Positions 34,261-44,875 of a DNA stretch of 64,000 bases are shown here, one piece after another. How positions within the stretch are numbered: position 1 is the first letter of the stretch; every line of letters begins with the position of its first letter. The DNA is from Neofusicoccum parvum (lineage: Eukaryota > Ascomycota > Dothideomycetes > Botryosphaeriales > Botryosphaeriaceae), in assembly GCA_020912385.1 (NCBI GenBank), contig CP087206.1, positions 4,030,001 to 4,094,000 on the forward strand. The letters are read 5' to 3'. Under the pieces are notes generated by a model. It made no database searches. It saw nothing but the letters and a program-made list of their open reading frames with translations, and was not told the origin of the DNA. Both the position numbers and the translations under genes were made by a program.

Positions 34261-34438
34261 GGGGAGGCAGGACAGCGGCGGGCGGACGAGGTTGTGCGGC
34301 AGGCGGCGGCGCGGCGGACGCGCGTGGGCGTGGGCCGAGAGCGATAAGGAGCTGATTGCCGCCGGGGCGTGGACGCGCCTCTCTGTCTCCACCGCACCTG
34401 CATGTCTCTTCCCCGGATGCGACAATGGGCGGCCAGAC
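34261..34438. promoter_or_regulatory. Shared promoter of two head-to-head Zn2Cys6 genes
   Basis: Only 178 bases separate the two start codons. Such tight divergence usually means a shared nucleosome-free region and correlated expression. The span is GC-rich with several CGG/CCG triplets, the kind of half-site Zn2Cys6 proteins bind, but no clear palindrome was identified. Confidence 0.45.
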
Positions 34439-36714
34439 ATGCCTCCGGTCCGCACCTCCAGCACCAACCACCGCATCACCAAGGCCTGCTTCCGCTGCCG
34501 CCACCGCAAGACCAAATGTGACCTGCACTTCCCCACCTGCGGCACCTGCCAGCGCGCCAACGTGCCGTGCGTCGGCTACGATGCCGTCGAGGGCCGCGAG
34601 CGTCCGCGCAGCGATGTCGCCTACCTGGAGGACAAGGTCGCCCAGCTGGAGATCGAGCTGCAGCGCCTGCGCTCCGAGCAGTCCGTCGACGCCACCAAGC
34701 TGGTCGACACCGCCGTCGCCGCCCTGACCCAGTCGCTGGCGAAGACCATCTCCGAGCCCCATCAGCACCCGCAGCGCGCCCTCGCGCCCGCCGCCCGCGG
34801 CCCTGGCCTGGCCCGGCACCCGCTGGTGGCCCTCAATTCGCCCGTCTACCTGGCTCAGTCTCCGCTGCCCGCCCTGCCCGTGGGCGACAGCTATGCGGAA
34901 CCCGCCCCGGAAAACACGCGTTGCAGCACCATTTCGCTCATCCCGCGCCATGTGATCGACATCATGCTCAAGAACTACACCGAGATCTACCTGCCGCAGG
35001 CTCCCTACATCGAGGAGTCTTCCCTGCACGCTTCGTGTGAGAAAGTCTTCGCCCAGGACGGTGGAGCTGCCTCGCATTTCGACATTTTCATGGTTGCCAT
35101 AGCCCTTGCTATCAGCGTGCGTGCATCCCTCCCGCACTCTGCACAATCCTTTACTGACGTTGTTAGGCCACCACCCTCATCCGCCACGACGAGGAGCGTG
35201 CTACGGCTGCCGCAGAGGAATTCTGGAACACTGCCAAGAGCCAGCTTGTCTACATCAACGATGAGCAGCCCTGGCAACGCCTGCGAGCCCTCCTTTTGCT
35301 GACCCACTATGGTTTCGTCAACCCGCGTGCTGTTGATGTCGTCGGTACCATTGGTGCTGCCCTTCGCTTAGCTGTGCAGCTTGGCCTTCACCAGGAGCTC
35401 CCCACCCACGAGCAAGCCAAGCTGGACTGGCCGACCTTGGATATCCGCCGCAAGCTCTTCTGGGCCATATATAGTGTCGATGCGTAAGTGCTTTTGACCC
35501 TCCCCGCTTGCTACTGCTGACTTTATCACAAGCGCCTGTCATTTCGTTATTGGTAGGGCTTTTGTGTTCCCGCGAGCCGCAATCACTGCAAAGGTTTGTC
35601 GAACCTTCACCCAGACGTTTTGTCGCAAGTTTCTTACCCAGAACAGTACCCGGAATCACTTTTCAGTCCTCAAGATCCCTCCGGCACAGATCAATCCCCA
35701 GTGACCCACATATGGCCCCTACGCCAGTACGAAGCCGAAGTTTCTGGAATGTTGTCCAAGACAGGCGCCTCGCCCTACTATCCATGCCCGATTCCGCTCG
35801 ACGTCTGGCGTAAACGTGCAATCCAGCGTATCGAGGAGTGGTATGCTGCCACACATACGAGTGGAAATGGCCGCCCGGGCGAGAGGATCGAGTTTCGCGA
35901 GCTGATGTACCAGACTAATCTCTTCCGTCTGAACTGCCCGTCCGTCCAGTTCCCCGAACCAACCCCGGACATGAGGAAGAACTGCTTGAATGCAATTCTC
36001 GCGATAGCCAGCATCTACTCGCGCAACACGAGGCTGGGCAAACTTTTCTACATATGGCACGCATTGTACCAACTGTTCGAGTCCGGTGTTTGTCTTCTCG
36101 AGACTATCATATCCGCCGTCCGTGAAGCGGCAAATGGACAGCCTTGTTACTTGACGGGCTTTGATATCGCTGTCTTGACACGCACCATAAGGACGATACC
36201 ACAACTGCTTCGCAAAGTATCTCAACGATGGCCCAAGGTCTCAACGCATGCAAAGTTTCTGGAAGATCATTCTGGAATCGCTCTTGACTGTCTTTCTCAC
36301 TGGCACCGTGGGAATCTTCAAGCTGTAACGGCTATGGACCTTGGTGGTGAATTGACTCTACGTCGGATCATGGTACCGGTAGAACAACCTTCAGAAGAAC
36401 CATCAGTAGATGCCGCGCCCGTGGACCCCGTAGCCCAGCTTCTCTCAGCCACCAACACACCGGTTCCGCAGCACGTTACGCTAAACGCTTTCGGTGAAGA
36501 TGATCAACTACCCCCAATATTGGACGGCGTCGCTGTCGATACCATACCTAGTATGCAAACGCCCATGGACAATTCCTGGAACTTGGAGCTTTTTTGGAAT
36601 CAGTCACCTGAGGGACTGGCTCCGAGTCTGAACAGCGATGAGCTGAGTTGGGACTTCCCAGGAGTGGATCTAGACCAGATTTTTGCAGCCTTCAAAGACG
36701 GGCAGAGTCTATGA
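34439..36714 (+). CDS. Zn2Cys6 transcription factor with Fungal_trans domain
   Basis: Four exons (34439-35116, 35167-35483, 35533-35593, 35647-36714) join in phase to 707 residues. The zinc cluster is C17, C20, C27, C34, C37, C44 in KACFRCRHRKTKCDLHFPTCGTC. A leucine-zipper-like coil, DVAYLEDKVAQLEIELQRLRSE, follows. The PF04082 domain covers about residues 170-500, with IIxxMLKNYTEIYLPQAPYIEE, LGLHQELP and RRKLFWAIYSVDA. The small third exon (61 nt) and the acceptor at 35646 were chosen because they alone keep frame. An open frame continues upstream of 34439, but the ATG just before the zinc cluster is preferred. The product is a nuclear regulator, target unknown, that may control the nearby P450, SDR or amidohydrolase genes. 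Confidence 0.9.
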
Positions 36715-36894
36715 TTCTACCACGCAGGGGCTTTTCAAGGGTTCGACCATGGTTCATGCAGCGACAAAAGCTCCATGGTTTATTGAAGGAAGCAGGTGTA
36801 TTCGATGCAGCAATGTCTCTGATTGTGCGGAGAGTCCAAATCCAGACCGGGGTTCAGTGGTTAACTCATCTCATAGTCTAACATAGATACCCCT

Positions 36895-38202
36895 TTATAT
36901 CATTCCGATAGCTTGTCCGTTCTGCTTCCAAACCGTCGCATCCTTCATGACAAAGCTCACCCTCCTAAGGGCACCTACGTCCTCGCGCGGGTCACCCTCC
37001 AATGCAATAATGTCCGCCCTCGTTCCTGGTTCAAACCAGCCAAACTTCACGCCGCACCAATCGCCTCCACAAGCCTCCCAACCGCCAACCATACAAGACT
37101 CGAGAGCATCTTCAACCTTCATGCCCGCCTCAATCATCAGCTCCACCTCCCTGATATTCTCACCATGCGGATAGGTCCCAGTATCCCCGCCTGCCGCAAA
37201 CCGCACGCCCATCTCGTACGCCTTGGTCGTCTGCGCCAAAATCTGCTTGAACCTCGGCTTATGCAGCCTCTCGCACACGGCCAGCGTCGGCACAAACACC
37301 ACCTTATTCTTCACCATCTCCGCAAACAGCTCCTCATCCGCAAAATAGCTATGCTCAATCGTCGTCGCCCCAGCCCTCGCCGCGCCCAACCCAGCCTCAA
37401 TAGTCCCACAGTGCGCCGCAACCGGGCACCGCGCCAGCCGGGCCTCGCGCACGATCTCATCCATCTCCTCCTGGTGGAAGACCATAACATCCGGGTTTGG
37501 CTGCTCAGGCGGATGCAGCACCGAATGCACGTACGGATGCTGCTGGGCGGGCGGGTAGCGCATGATGCGGCGGCGGTAGTCGGCGTAGAACTTGACCACG
37601 TCCGCGCCCGCCGCGATCCGCCGCCGCACCGCCCGCCGCGCCGACTCCACCCCGTCCACCGCCTCGCCGCCGGCCGGCAGCGCGCAGCCCCCGGATCCGC
37701 CGCAGCTGCCCCCGCCGTTCTCGGTGCGCGGCTCGTAGGAGCCCGTGGATGCGAGGATGCGCGTCGCGACGAAGAGGCGTGGGCCGGGCATCAGACCGCG
37801 TGCGATGGCGTCCCGCACGTTGGCGTCGGCGTCGCCCATGGATTCGGAGCCCAGGTCGCGGTAGGTGGTGTAGCCGGCGAGGAGCGCGGTGCGGCAGTGC
37901 GAGACGGCGCGGATGGTGCGCTCGGCGGCGGATTCGTCGCGTTTTTGGTTGAGCGACGGGGTTTCGTCGTACGAGTGGAGGAAGATGTGGGTGTGCGCGT
38001 CGACGAAGCCGGGCGTGACGGTCAGCCCGCGGAGGTCGATGTCGGTGGGTGGGAGCGGGGTGGGGAGGTCTGGCGTCGGGCGGGTGGTCACGGCGGTGAT
38101 GAGGCCGGTGGTCGGCGAGACGGTGAGGGAGATGTTGGGGAGGAAGGCTTTGCGGCGTGGGTCGAAGAGGAGGGAGGTGTGGAGGGTGATGGTGTCCGCC
38201 AT
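36895..38202 (-). CDS. Metal-dependent amidohydrolase
   Basis: An intronless ORF of 435 residues starting MADTITLHTSLLFDP; the frame is open for 62 more codons upstream, but this start aligns with the beta-sandwich beginning typical of the family. The TIM-barrel metal site is shown by VDAHTHIFLH (HxH), GADVVKFYADY (possible carboxylated Lys), VAAHCGTIEAG, TTIEHSYF and FAAGGDTGTYPHG (metal Asp). It belongs to the imidazolonepropionase/prolidase-like amidohydrolases, which include secreted and cytosolic enzymes cleaving amide or lactone bonds; there is no signal peptide, so cytosolic is likely. Substrate cannot be told. It ends 180 bp from the regulator gene that converges on it. Confidence 0.9.
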   Translation of the reverse strand: MADTITLHTSLLFDPRRKAFLPNISLTVSPTTGLITAVTTRPTPDLPTPLPPTDIDLRGLTVTPGFVDAHTHIFLHSYDETPSLNQKRDESAAERTIRAVSHCRTALLAGYTTYRDLGSESMGDADANVRDAIARGLMPGPRLFVATRILASTGSYEPRTENGGGSCGGSGGCALPAGGEAVDGVESARRAVRRRIAAGADVVKFYADYRRRIMRYPPAQQHPYVHSVLHPPEQPNPDVMVFHQEEMDEIVREARLARCPVAAHCGTIEAGLGAARAGATTIEHSYFADEELFAEMVKNKVVFVPTLAVCERLHKPRFKQILAQTTKAYEMGVRFAAGGDTGTYPHGENIREVELMIEAGMKVEDALESCMVGGWEACGGDWCGVKFGWFEPGTRADIIALEGDPREDVGALRRVSFVMKDATVWKQNGQAIGMI

Positions 38203-38666
38203 GGTGGTGGGTGGTGTGGTCTCCACGTTGAGAGTGATGCTGGGTGTTTTCGATAACAGAATGGAGCGCTCAGTCTCAGCTGCCGAGATGGTTGTGGACG
38301 GGTGTTCTGGTTGAAGGAAGCGCGGTGTGCTGTGAAAATGAGGAGTTTGCCTCCACCCTTCCACTTTCTCGAAATCACGCGCAATCAATTATCTTGCCCC
38401 GCGTCGCGGTATCACCTGCAGCATGCCGTTTGTGACGAAGCGATGCCGTGCGTGATGACGCTGTTCTCCGCGCAGTGCTATCGATCGGGGATGTCCTATC
38501 GGCAGGGGTCTCGGGAGTGGGGTTCTCCGATTCGGTGGATCGATGGCCGGTTACCATCATGAGAGCGAGATAGAAGAGTACCCTGAAAATAGATAGAAAA
38601 CCACCCTACTATGTAAAGCCCATACAAGCTTAACATACCAGTGCCTGTGATGATCCTTCACAGCCT
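38203..38666. promoter_or_regulatory. Amidohydrolase promoter and STAND gene 3' region
   Basis: These 464 bases lie between the amidohydrolase start and the stop of the STAND gene. They hold no recognisable gene. Composition changes from GC-rich to AT-rich towards 38.6 kb. Confidence 0.4.
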
Positions 38667-41600
38667 TCATACACGCTCCGATCGTCTGACGAGCATCCAA
38701 GCTTTCTGCATTAGTGGGTACTTGGGACGGTGAACTAGTACCTCATCGTAAGAAACCCTGATATCGAAAAGATGCTCCATGTCGTGTTTCCAATCGTCAA
38801 TAGATCTGACCCTCTCCCCTACTTGGACGGATCCTCCTGCGGCTATCCTTGCAGCAAGTGGGTCAAATGTAGGCAGTCGAAGGAACCGATGGGTCTTCCT
38901 ACAGACACGCTGGTTCAGCCTCCCGTTTTCGAGCTCGTGGAAACAGATCTTCTCAAATTGCACATCCACACAGTCTCTACAGAGGTGTAATTCCGCAATC
39001 GTCCTGCGTTGGCATCCGCCGTCGCAAGTAAACAACAAATGCGACTGGCCTTTGGTACTTTGGTTAACAAGTGACCAGGCTGCTAAAGCGTTGTTGTCTT
39101 CTTCCAATGCAGCGCATGCCTGAGTAAGCATCAAATAGCCTTGCCAGTCGTTTTCTGTAGTCTCATCGCAGAGGATCTCTAAGGCGGTGCTGACATAGGC
39201 GCGCAAGTATTCTTTGGCCAGTTCTTTTTTCCCGTCGAGATGATAGGCGCGAGCAAGCAGGAGCATTATAGGGTCATTGCTGTTCCCTATGGCTCTCTCG
39301 ATCCAAATACTCAGTTTGTTTAGTTTTCCTGTGATCGAATGCTCTTTTGACTTGGTATTAGACTGCCTGATGAGTTGAATGTACTCTGAAAGCAATCTTT
39401 CTGTGGATTTCATGTGAACCTGAAGCACGACTCCACTATCTTCTTGATGTTTTGGCAAAGAGGATATCTGTTGGTAAAGGTGCTCTTCCCAGATTATGCA
39501 TGCTTCTCTGGCATGATCTTGGTGGAGTAGAGCCAGACCATAGTAAAAGCGCAACAGATGTTGTTCAGGGGCGCTGGCCTCTGCGACTTTCAAAGCGTCG
39601 ATATACGCTTTGATCAAAAGTTTCAGGTCATCCTTGAGGATATCGGCGATTGTCTCGTGGAACTCATTTAGGTTGGCGTGATGATAGAGCAGTGTGGTAA
39701 GGGGACTTAGTCCATCTCCGGCCGGAGTTGCAGATATATCGTGGAGGAACAGTGGCTCTTTCTTGCTCCTGATTAAGTCCCAGCCTTGGTCCATCAACCA
39801 TGACTTATCCGAAACGTATTCCAAGAGCTCGTGGCATGCCTTCATAGCTTCGCTGGGACGTTTCCATTCCTCACAGCACAGCGCCCAGAGTTCTTTTACC
39901 ATGTCTTGCAACGCTGCTGAATGTGTCTTTCGCAGTTCCGGATTCTTCAAACTCTTCAGAAGCTCCACAAGGTTTTTGAGACCTTCTTCAATTTCACCTT
40001 TATTCGCTCGAACTAAGCACCAATAAACCCTCCATTCGCTATCCTCATTGTTGTCGCCGTTGTTTTTTAGGGTTTCGAGGGATTTCTGGCATCGTTCCTT
40101 GGCTTCCGAGTACTTTTCCATTTCGAGCAGGGTTTCTCCAATTCTTAGATGCCATGTGAAATTTTCCTTTCCATGGGGAGTTTTCAGGAGCTTCCTCGCA
40201 TCTGTTTCTGCTTGCTTGACAAGTTTGATGTCATCTTGATCATCCACGCTGGTCCGGATAGCCTCCTGTCCAGGTTCGGTAGATGTACTTGCCGCTATCC
40301 CGAAAGCTGGGTTTGATGCCTTCTGAATTAATTGATTTTAGTTAAAGGAACTGCCATCCTTAAGATCATTGATTACTCACCTTTTCGTAGAGATAAGTAA
40401 ACCACTTGCGTGCATTCCTTGCACTCCACGAAGTCTTTTGCAGCCAGTGCACTGCCAGGATCGTGACAGGTATGTTAAGGAGGTTGTCAATCCTCGCACC
40501 ATGGTATTCCTCCCCATCCGATAGGTTTCCAGAAGCACCTCTCCGCACCTCTAGATCGTTGAACCACCTAACAACTTCGTTGATAGACTCACACCAGTCC
40601 TCAACACGATAATCTGGTGTGTCTTCTAGCCAGTTCTCTACAGCAGGGGTCTCGTGAAAAAAGCGGTACAAATACTTTCCAATTTCCTTTCTTGTTGATT
40701 CGTCTAAGAGGGAGACTTCATCGACTTTGCCGAGATGTACGAAGAGAAAATCAGCGGCATACTTATGAAGGCTTTCGGCTTCATCTCTATGTTCAGAGCA
40801 GGCTACCGCTTTGAGGATACGTGTGATGATCCGTGTCTGACTTTCAACAATTTCAAAGCCAATTTTTGGACGGATTCGCGGTCGGCGCTCTTGCTCCGCT
40901 TGGAGATGGTTGAAATGGTCTTCGAACCGAAATTTCTGAAAAGCCTGATCTCCATAGGTAGAACGAACAATATCCCTCATCAAGGCGATCTGTGATTTGT
41001 CTATTTGGCCATTAGGGCTCTCCAGGGATGTATTAGGCATTGTATCCGAGCTACGCAAGGATGTTGGAATTCCAGGTGGTCGTTGCTCATCCAGTAGGTA
41101 ATTCATCATGTCGTATGAGGAAACCCGCTCTTTTTCAGATATATCGATGTCGAATAGAAGGCTATAGTAATCGCGAATCTGTTCTTCAACATGGCTCCCA
41201 GGTGCTATTCCACGTCTCAAGAAGAGAAAAGCTCTGAGCTGTTCCAAGCTTGGCCAGACTGTTAAGGAGGCAATGCATGCCATGAAGTCATTGAGATCTT
41301 CGATCTCCTCATCTTGCAGCTTGTTGTTCAAGGAGTCGACTTGCCATTTGATCACGGCCGTGGGGTCATCCCAGTTGCTATCGAGAAGCTCTTTGAGATC
41401 CTTCTTCCTCTTCAATCCGTGAATGCTATCCAAAATCGTTTTAACAGTGGAAGGTTGTCTGCTGTAGTGCTCACAGAGCTTGTCCTCGAAGTTTTTCAAT
41501 AGCCTATCTCGCTGTAAATCTCTTCCCCTGCTCTCGGAGATGTCCTTGATCGAAGCTCTTATGTTCCTCTGGACCACTTCGTGAGGTACACGGGTTTGCA

Positions 41601-43101
41601 GATGCAAGAACGTAACCGAATCACTCTGCATGCGTTCGAAACTCTTGTCGCTACCAGTGAGGAGTAGCCTGACTTGGAAAGTACCGCCTTGCAAACGCGC
41701 TAGTGTGTCGATGATATAGTTCAGTGTGTTGGCGATCTCTAGCTCGTTTGTTTTGTAGTCCACTTGATCGATTCCGTCAATCAAGATGAAGAAAGTTCTC
41801 CGGTGTTTGGACACGCCCGGTTTCGCGTAATTCATGATCAGATTCTCCCAACGATCAGGGGTGCTGGAATAGTGACCAGGATAGCTCTTGCATTGGCCAT
41901 GAGCAAAGCTTTGATACGCTGTATCGCTCTCCGATAGTTGCCATAGTATCGCGGTGAAGGCGTCGTGGATCGTGGTCTTCTGCTTCGCTTCCTCCTTTGT
42001 CTCTACGCTAGTTGATGCTTTCTTCTTATCTCTCTTGTTGAAGTAGAAAAACGCAATCGATACACGATTTTTTGGAATGCGACTTTCTTGTTGTGACTTG
42101 TGCGTTCGATGCAGATAGTCTACGACGCTAGAGCACAAATTGCTTTTGCCGCAACTCCTTGGCCCTTCCAGTACAAGTACGTGCTTTCTCGGAATTGAAT
42201 CAGGCCCAACATCCGCCCAGGCCTGAAAAGAGTTGTCTTCGAACAGCCACTGTCCTATTCCTGTGTGGGTCCCTGTCCGAAATTTGTTGTGCATGGTGAT
42301 CCAGGAGTTCCAGGCGGGGTTACGGTCGTCGAAGGGTAACTTCTCCTTGATGGTCTTCTGGTTCTGTGTTTGTGCCTTGTCTTTTCTATCCTGCTGTAGC
42401 AAATTTCCGTTGACTGCTGCCTCAATCCGTGCTTGGGCGGTGTCCACAAAAACCCTTTTCTCCCTAAGTTTCCGGATCTCCTCGAGATGCTTGTCTACGC
42501 CGTAGTAACCGATAGCGGCTTTGAACAGGCTTGGAATGAACATTCTCTTATGCTGAAAATCCCTAGAAATCGTGGCGTAGATGGTCCAGACGTTGACAAA
42601 ACAGGTTAAGAGCTTGATCAAATGATCCTCGAGTGGCTTGTTGATTCGAGCACCCCGTTGGGAGCCCTCCAGAAACTGCACGGCCGTTTGCAGTACATCA
42701 TGAGCTTCGATGAGAGTTTCGAACAAATTCTTTGGATCGTAATAAGCCTTGTAGTTGACGGCTGTGTTAACAAGGGGTTGTAAGGCTTTGTAGCATATTG
42801 TGGCAGGAGGCCAGACCTAGAGTAATGAATTAGCCTGTGCGATTTTAGACTTATAAAGATTACTAACAAATCCTAGGGCTTCTGAAGTGACAGAACCTAG
42901 GTCGTATAGAGTCCTCAACGTTTTTTTGAATATCTCTTTGTTCTCGCCTCGTCTTGATTCGATTTGCATCATTTCGTCCTCCATTTGTGAAACGGTCATA
43001 CTTTGGTTGAGATCAACATCTTTTCCGGTCACCTTTGTGAACTTTGAAATGGCGATTTCCAGAGCTTTTCGAACATTATCAGCACCTGGGTCTGTCTCCA
43101 T
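38667..43101 (-). CDS. Goodbye-STAND NTPase with repeat-rich C-terminus (fungal NLR-like)
   Basis: Three exons (43101-42868, 42816-40381, 40322-38667) join in phase to 1441 residues. Residues 1 to about 150 resemble the fungal STAND N-terminal Goodbye domain. A P-loop, LEGPRSCGKSNLCSSVV, lies near residue 260, followed by a Walker B-like FFILIDGIDQVD and an AAA/NACHT-type winged-helix region. The C-terminal third is alpha-helical with TPR-like repeats (YYGLALLHQDHAREACIIWEEHL) and ends in a Cys-rich element CDGGC...CRDC usual in these fungal proteins. Such proteins act in non-self recognition and regulated cell death. The gene is visibly AT-richer than neighbours and borders the biosynthetic cluster. 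Two separate genes (exons 1-2 and exon 3) would be an alternative, but the splice sites and phase favour one. Confidence 0.88.
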
Positions 43102-43452
43102 GGTGACAATATTCGGCTTGACCGATGGATCGGCGATAGGTTAAGTCGAAGACTGATAGATTTCCTGCGAATGGCTGTGTGCAAACAGAGGAGGACAAGC
43201 TTAATATATGCCGCACTTATCCCTAGGTCTCATGGTGAAAGCCCAGTACTTTGAACTTTATCGTGAAACAAAAGGATGCGAGGCTTCGGACTTTTGGATG
43301 ACTCATTATTGAGGTCCACTGCCACTTCAGCTCTCCACCACATTATTAATTCATTGGAGAATTGAATTCGTGAAGGTTTAACCATTTCGGGAGTTCCAAA
43401 TTAAGAACCCACATAGGAAATGGCTCACGATCTGCGTCAATGTCTCGGAAAT

Positions 43453-43528
43453 GATCGCTGCGTAGAAAAACGACGACGCGGCTGATAGTGCCGGCGACGG
43501 TAGCGAGGATAGAGGCTTCGATGTCTTC
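43453..43528 (-). pseudogene. Relic fragment of the NRPS adenylation domain
   Basis: These 76 bases align without gaps to 46348-46423 inside the A domain of the neighbouring synthase, same orientation, with 66 of 76 positions identical by hand count. The minus-strand reading [23 protein letters not shown] corresponds to the parent [23 protein letters not shown]. Seven of the ten differences are transitions in which the relic has A or T where the parent has G or C. No similarity was seen on either side. It is a decayed duplicate, not a gene. Confidence 0.75.
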
Positions 43529-43919
43529 GGATGAGGCGCAGATCGCGCAGGTGCGCCGCAATAAAAAGCAAACTCTCGGCCGAGGTCGTGTTGCATGCAC
43601 ACTCAGCCCCCAAAGAACAAAACGGAAAGAAAAATAAGAAACGAAAATGAAAGCAACAAAAACATATATTGTGTAGGACAAGATCAGCCTCATCGTCATC
43701 CTAAGCTAAGGTCGGCGTTTGATATCTAGTGGCTGCGTCATCAATAAATCTTCAGCCTCGGAAAAGCAATCATGTAATTAACGCAAAGACCCACGCTGCT
43801 TTGGCCTCGAGTGTCATACGCTTCATTAATAGGCCTCTGAGATTATATCTCTGCGCAATTAATGGGTAATGAATTTTAAGCTGAGGCATATAATTACGCA
43901 CACTCAATGGAGGGCAATG

Positions 43920-43968
43920 CTTGTGCAGGAGGCGTAGGTGCCTGCTCCACCTATGCCTCCTGCACAAG
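43920..43968. repeat. Inverted repeat, 21-bp arms with 7-nt loop
   Basis: The left arm 43920-43940 (starting CTTGTGCAGGAGG) pairs with the right arm 43948-43968 (ending CCTCCTGCACAAG) over 21 positions with a single mismatch that would be a G-U pair in RNA. It lies in the AT-rich gap between the STAND gene and the synthase and is much more GC-rich than its surroundings. Confidence 0.7.
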
Positions 43969-44875
43969 TGAAAGTATTGGATCGGTTATTTATAAACAAA
44001 TCTTTCCGATATATTAATTTATATACGAAATGGGGAAGAGCCGCTCATACCTTATATCAAGGTATAATGCAGGGTCCAATGAAGGGCAAACCCATATGAA
44101 CCGCAGCGCTATGAAAGCAAATATCAAGAAGGCCACAGCATCAAGACTTTGTTTTTAAGGTTGTAGATATCTATCCAGTGCCTCAACAGCCTCGGTTGCT
44201 TAGAATAATCATGTATTGCATTGCCAGAAATACGCACTGCAAAAGTTTTTGAGCTTCGAAATACTGGTGACTGCTGCATTTGTCCAGATGCCAAGGAATT
44301 CTATGTGAATTGAACGTCGACTGCCGTAGGTTTACCCTGAAATACAAGGGATTAGCATCCGAGATAACACGGCAGAGAGGTATTAGGGGTGTGTTCTTCT
44401 CTATTATAACTTGTCGCGTGAAGGTATCTTATCGAAGTAACCAACAGTAGTAGGATTCTCCGATTCGCGGAATCATGTCTAACGATTGGGAGCAAGCACG
44501 GACCAAAAGTCCTCAATCTCTAATGCCGTCGGTATGAAATGTGACCACAGTTTGTAAAAAGACTGGAGTGTTCTTTGAAAGGATACCGTGAATCCGTTTT
44601 GTTGGAAGCGTCATGGCACCAACAGTAAAGCAAAGTGCTTAGCCGACACCAGGCAATCTAGGTCGTAATCTATTCGTGTGTCACTATCAAGCGTGTTCAC
44701 CGAACTAAAACTCGAGAGACAAAAACAATAGATCCAATATGTTTAAAGCAAAACATGTGAATACTACACTTACACATTCTAGAGACTATGAGTTTACTGA
44801 AACGCATGATTTGAAATATTCTCTATTTTTGAATATGAATTATGTGAATAGCAACTGTTTCTATATGCCCGCTCC

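Larger units (their letters stand above)
43102..44875. other. AT-rich gene-free gap with relic and hairpin
   Basis: About 1.8 kb between the STAND start and the PKS-NRPS stop, much AT-richer than the cluster. It contains no ORF of recognisable function. Two distinct items are annotated separately: a decayed A-domain fragment (43453-43528) and an inverted repeat (43920-43968). Confidence 0.6.

Noticed and set aside
36913..38256. Long plus-strand ORF (447 codons) opposite the amidohydrolase
   Set aside because: It is the antisense of a clear amidohydrolase with metal-site motifs; the translation is Arg/Pro/His-rich and shows no domain. GC-rich genes here leave their opposite frames open.
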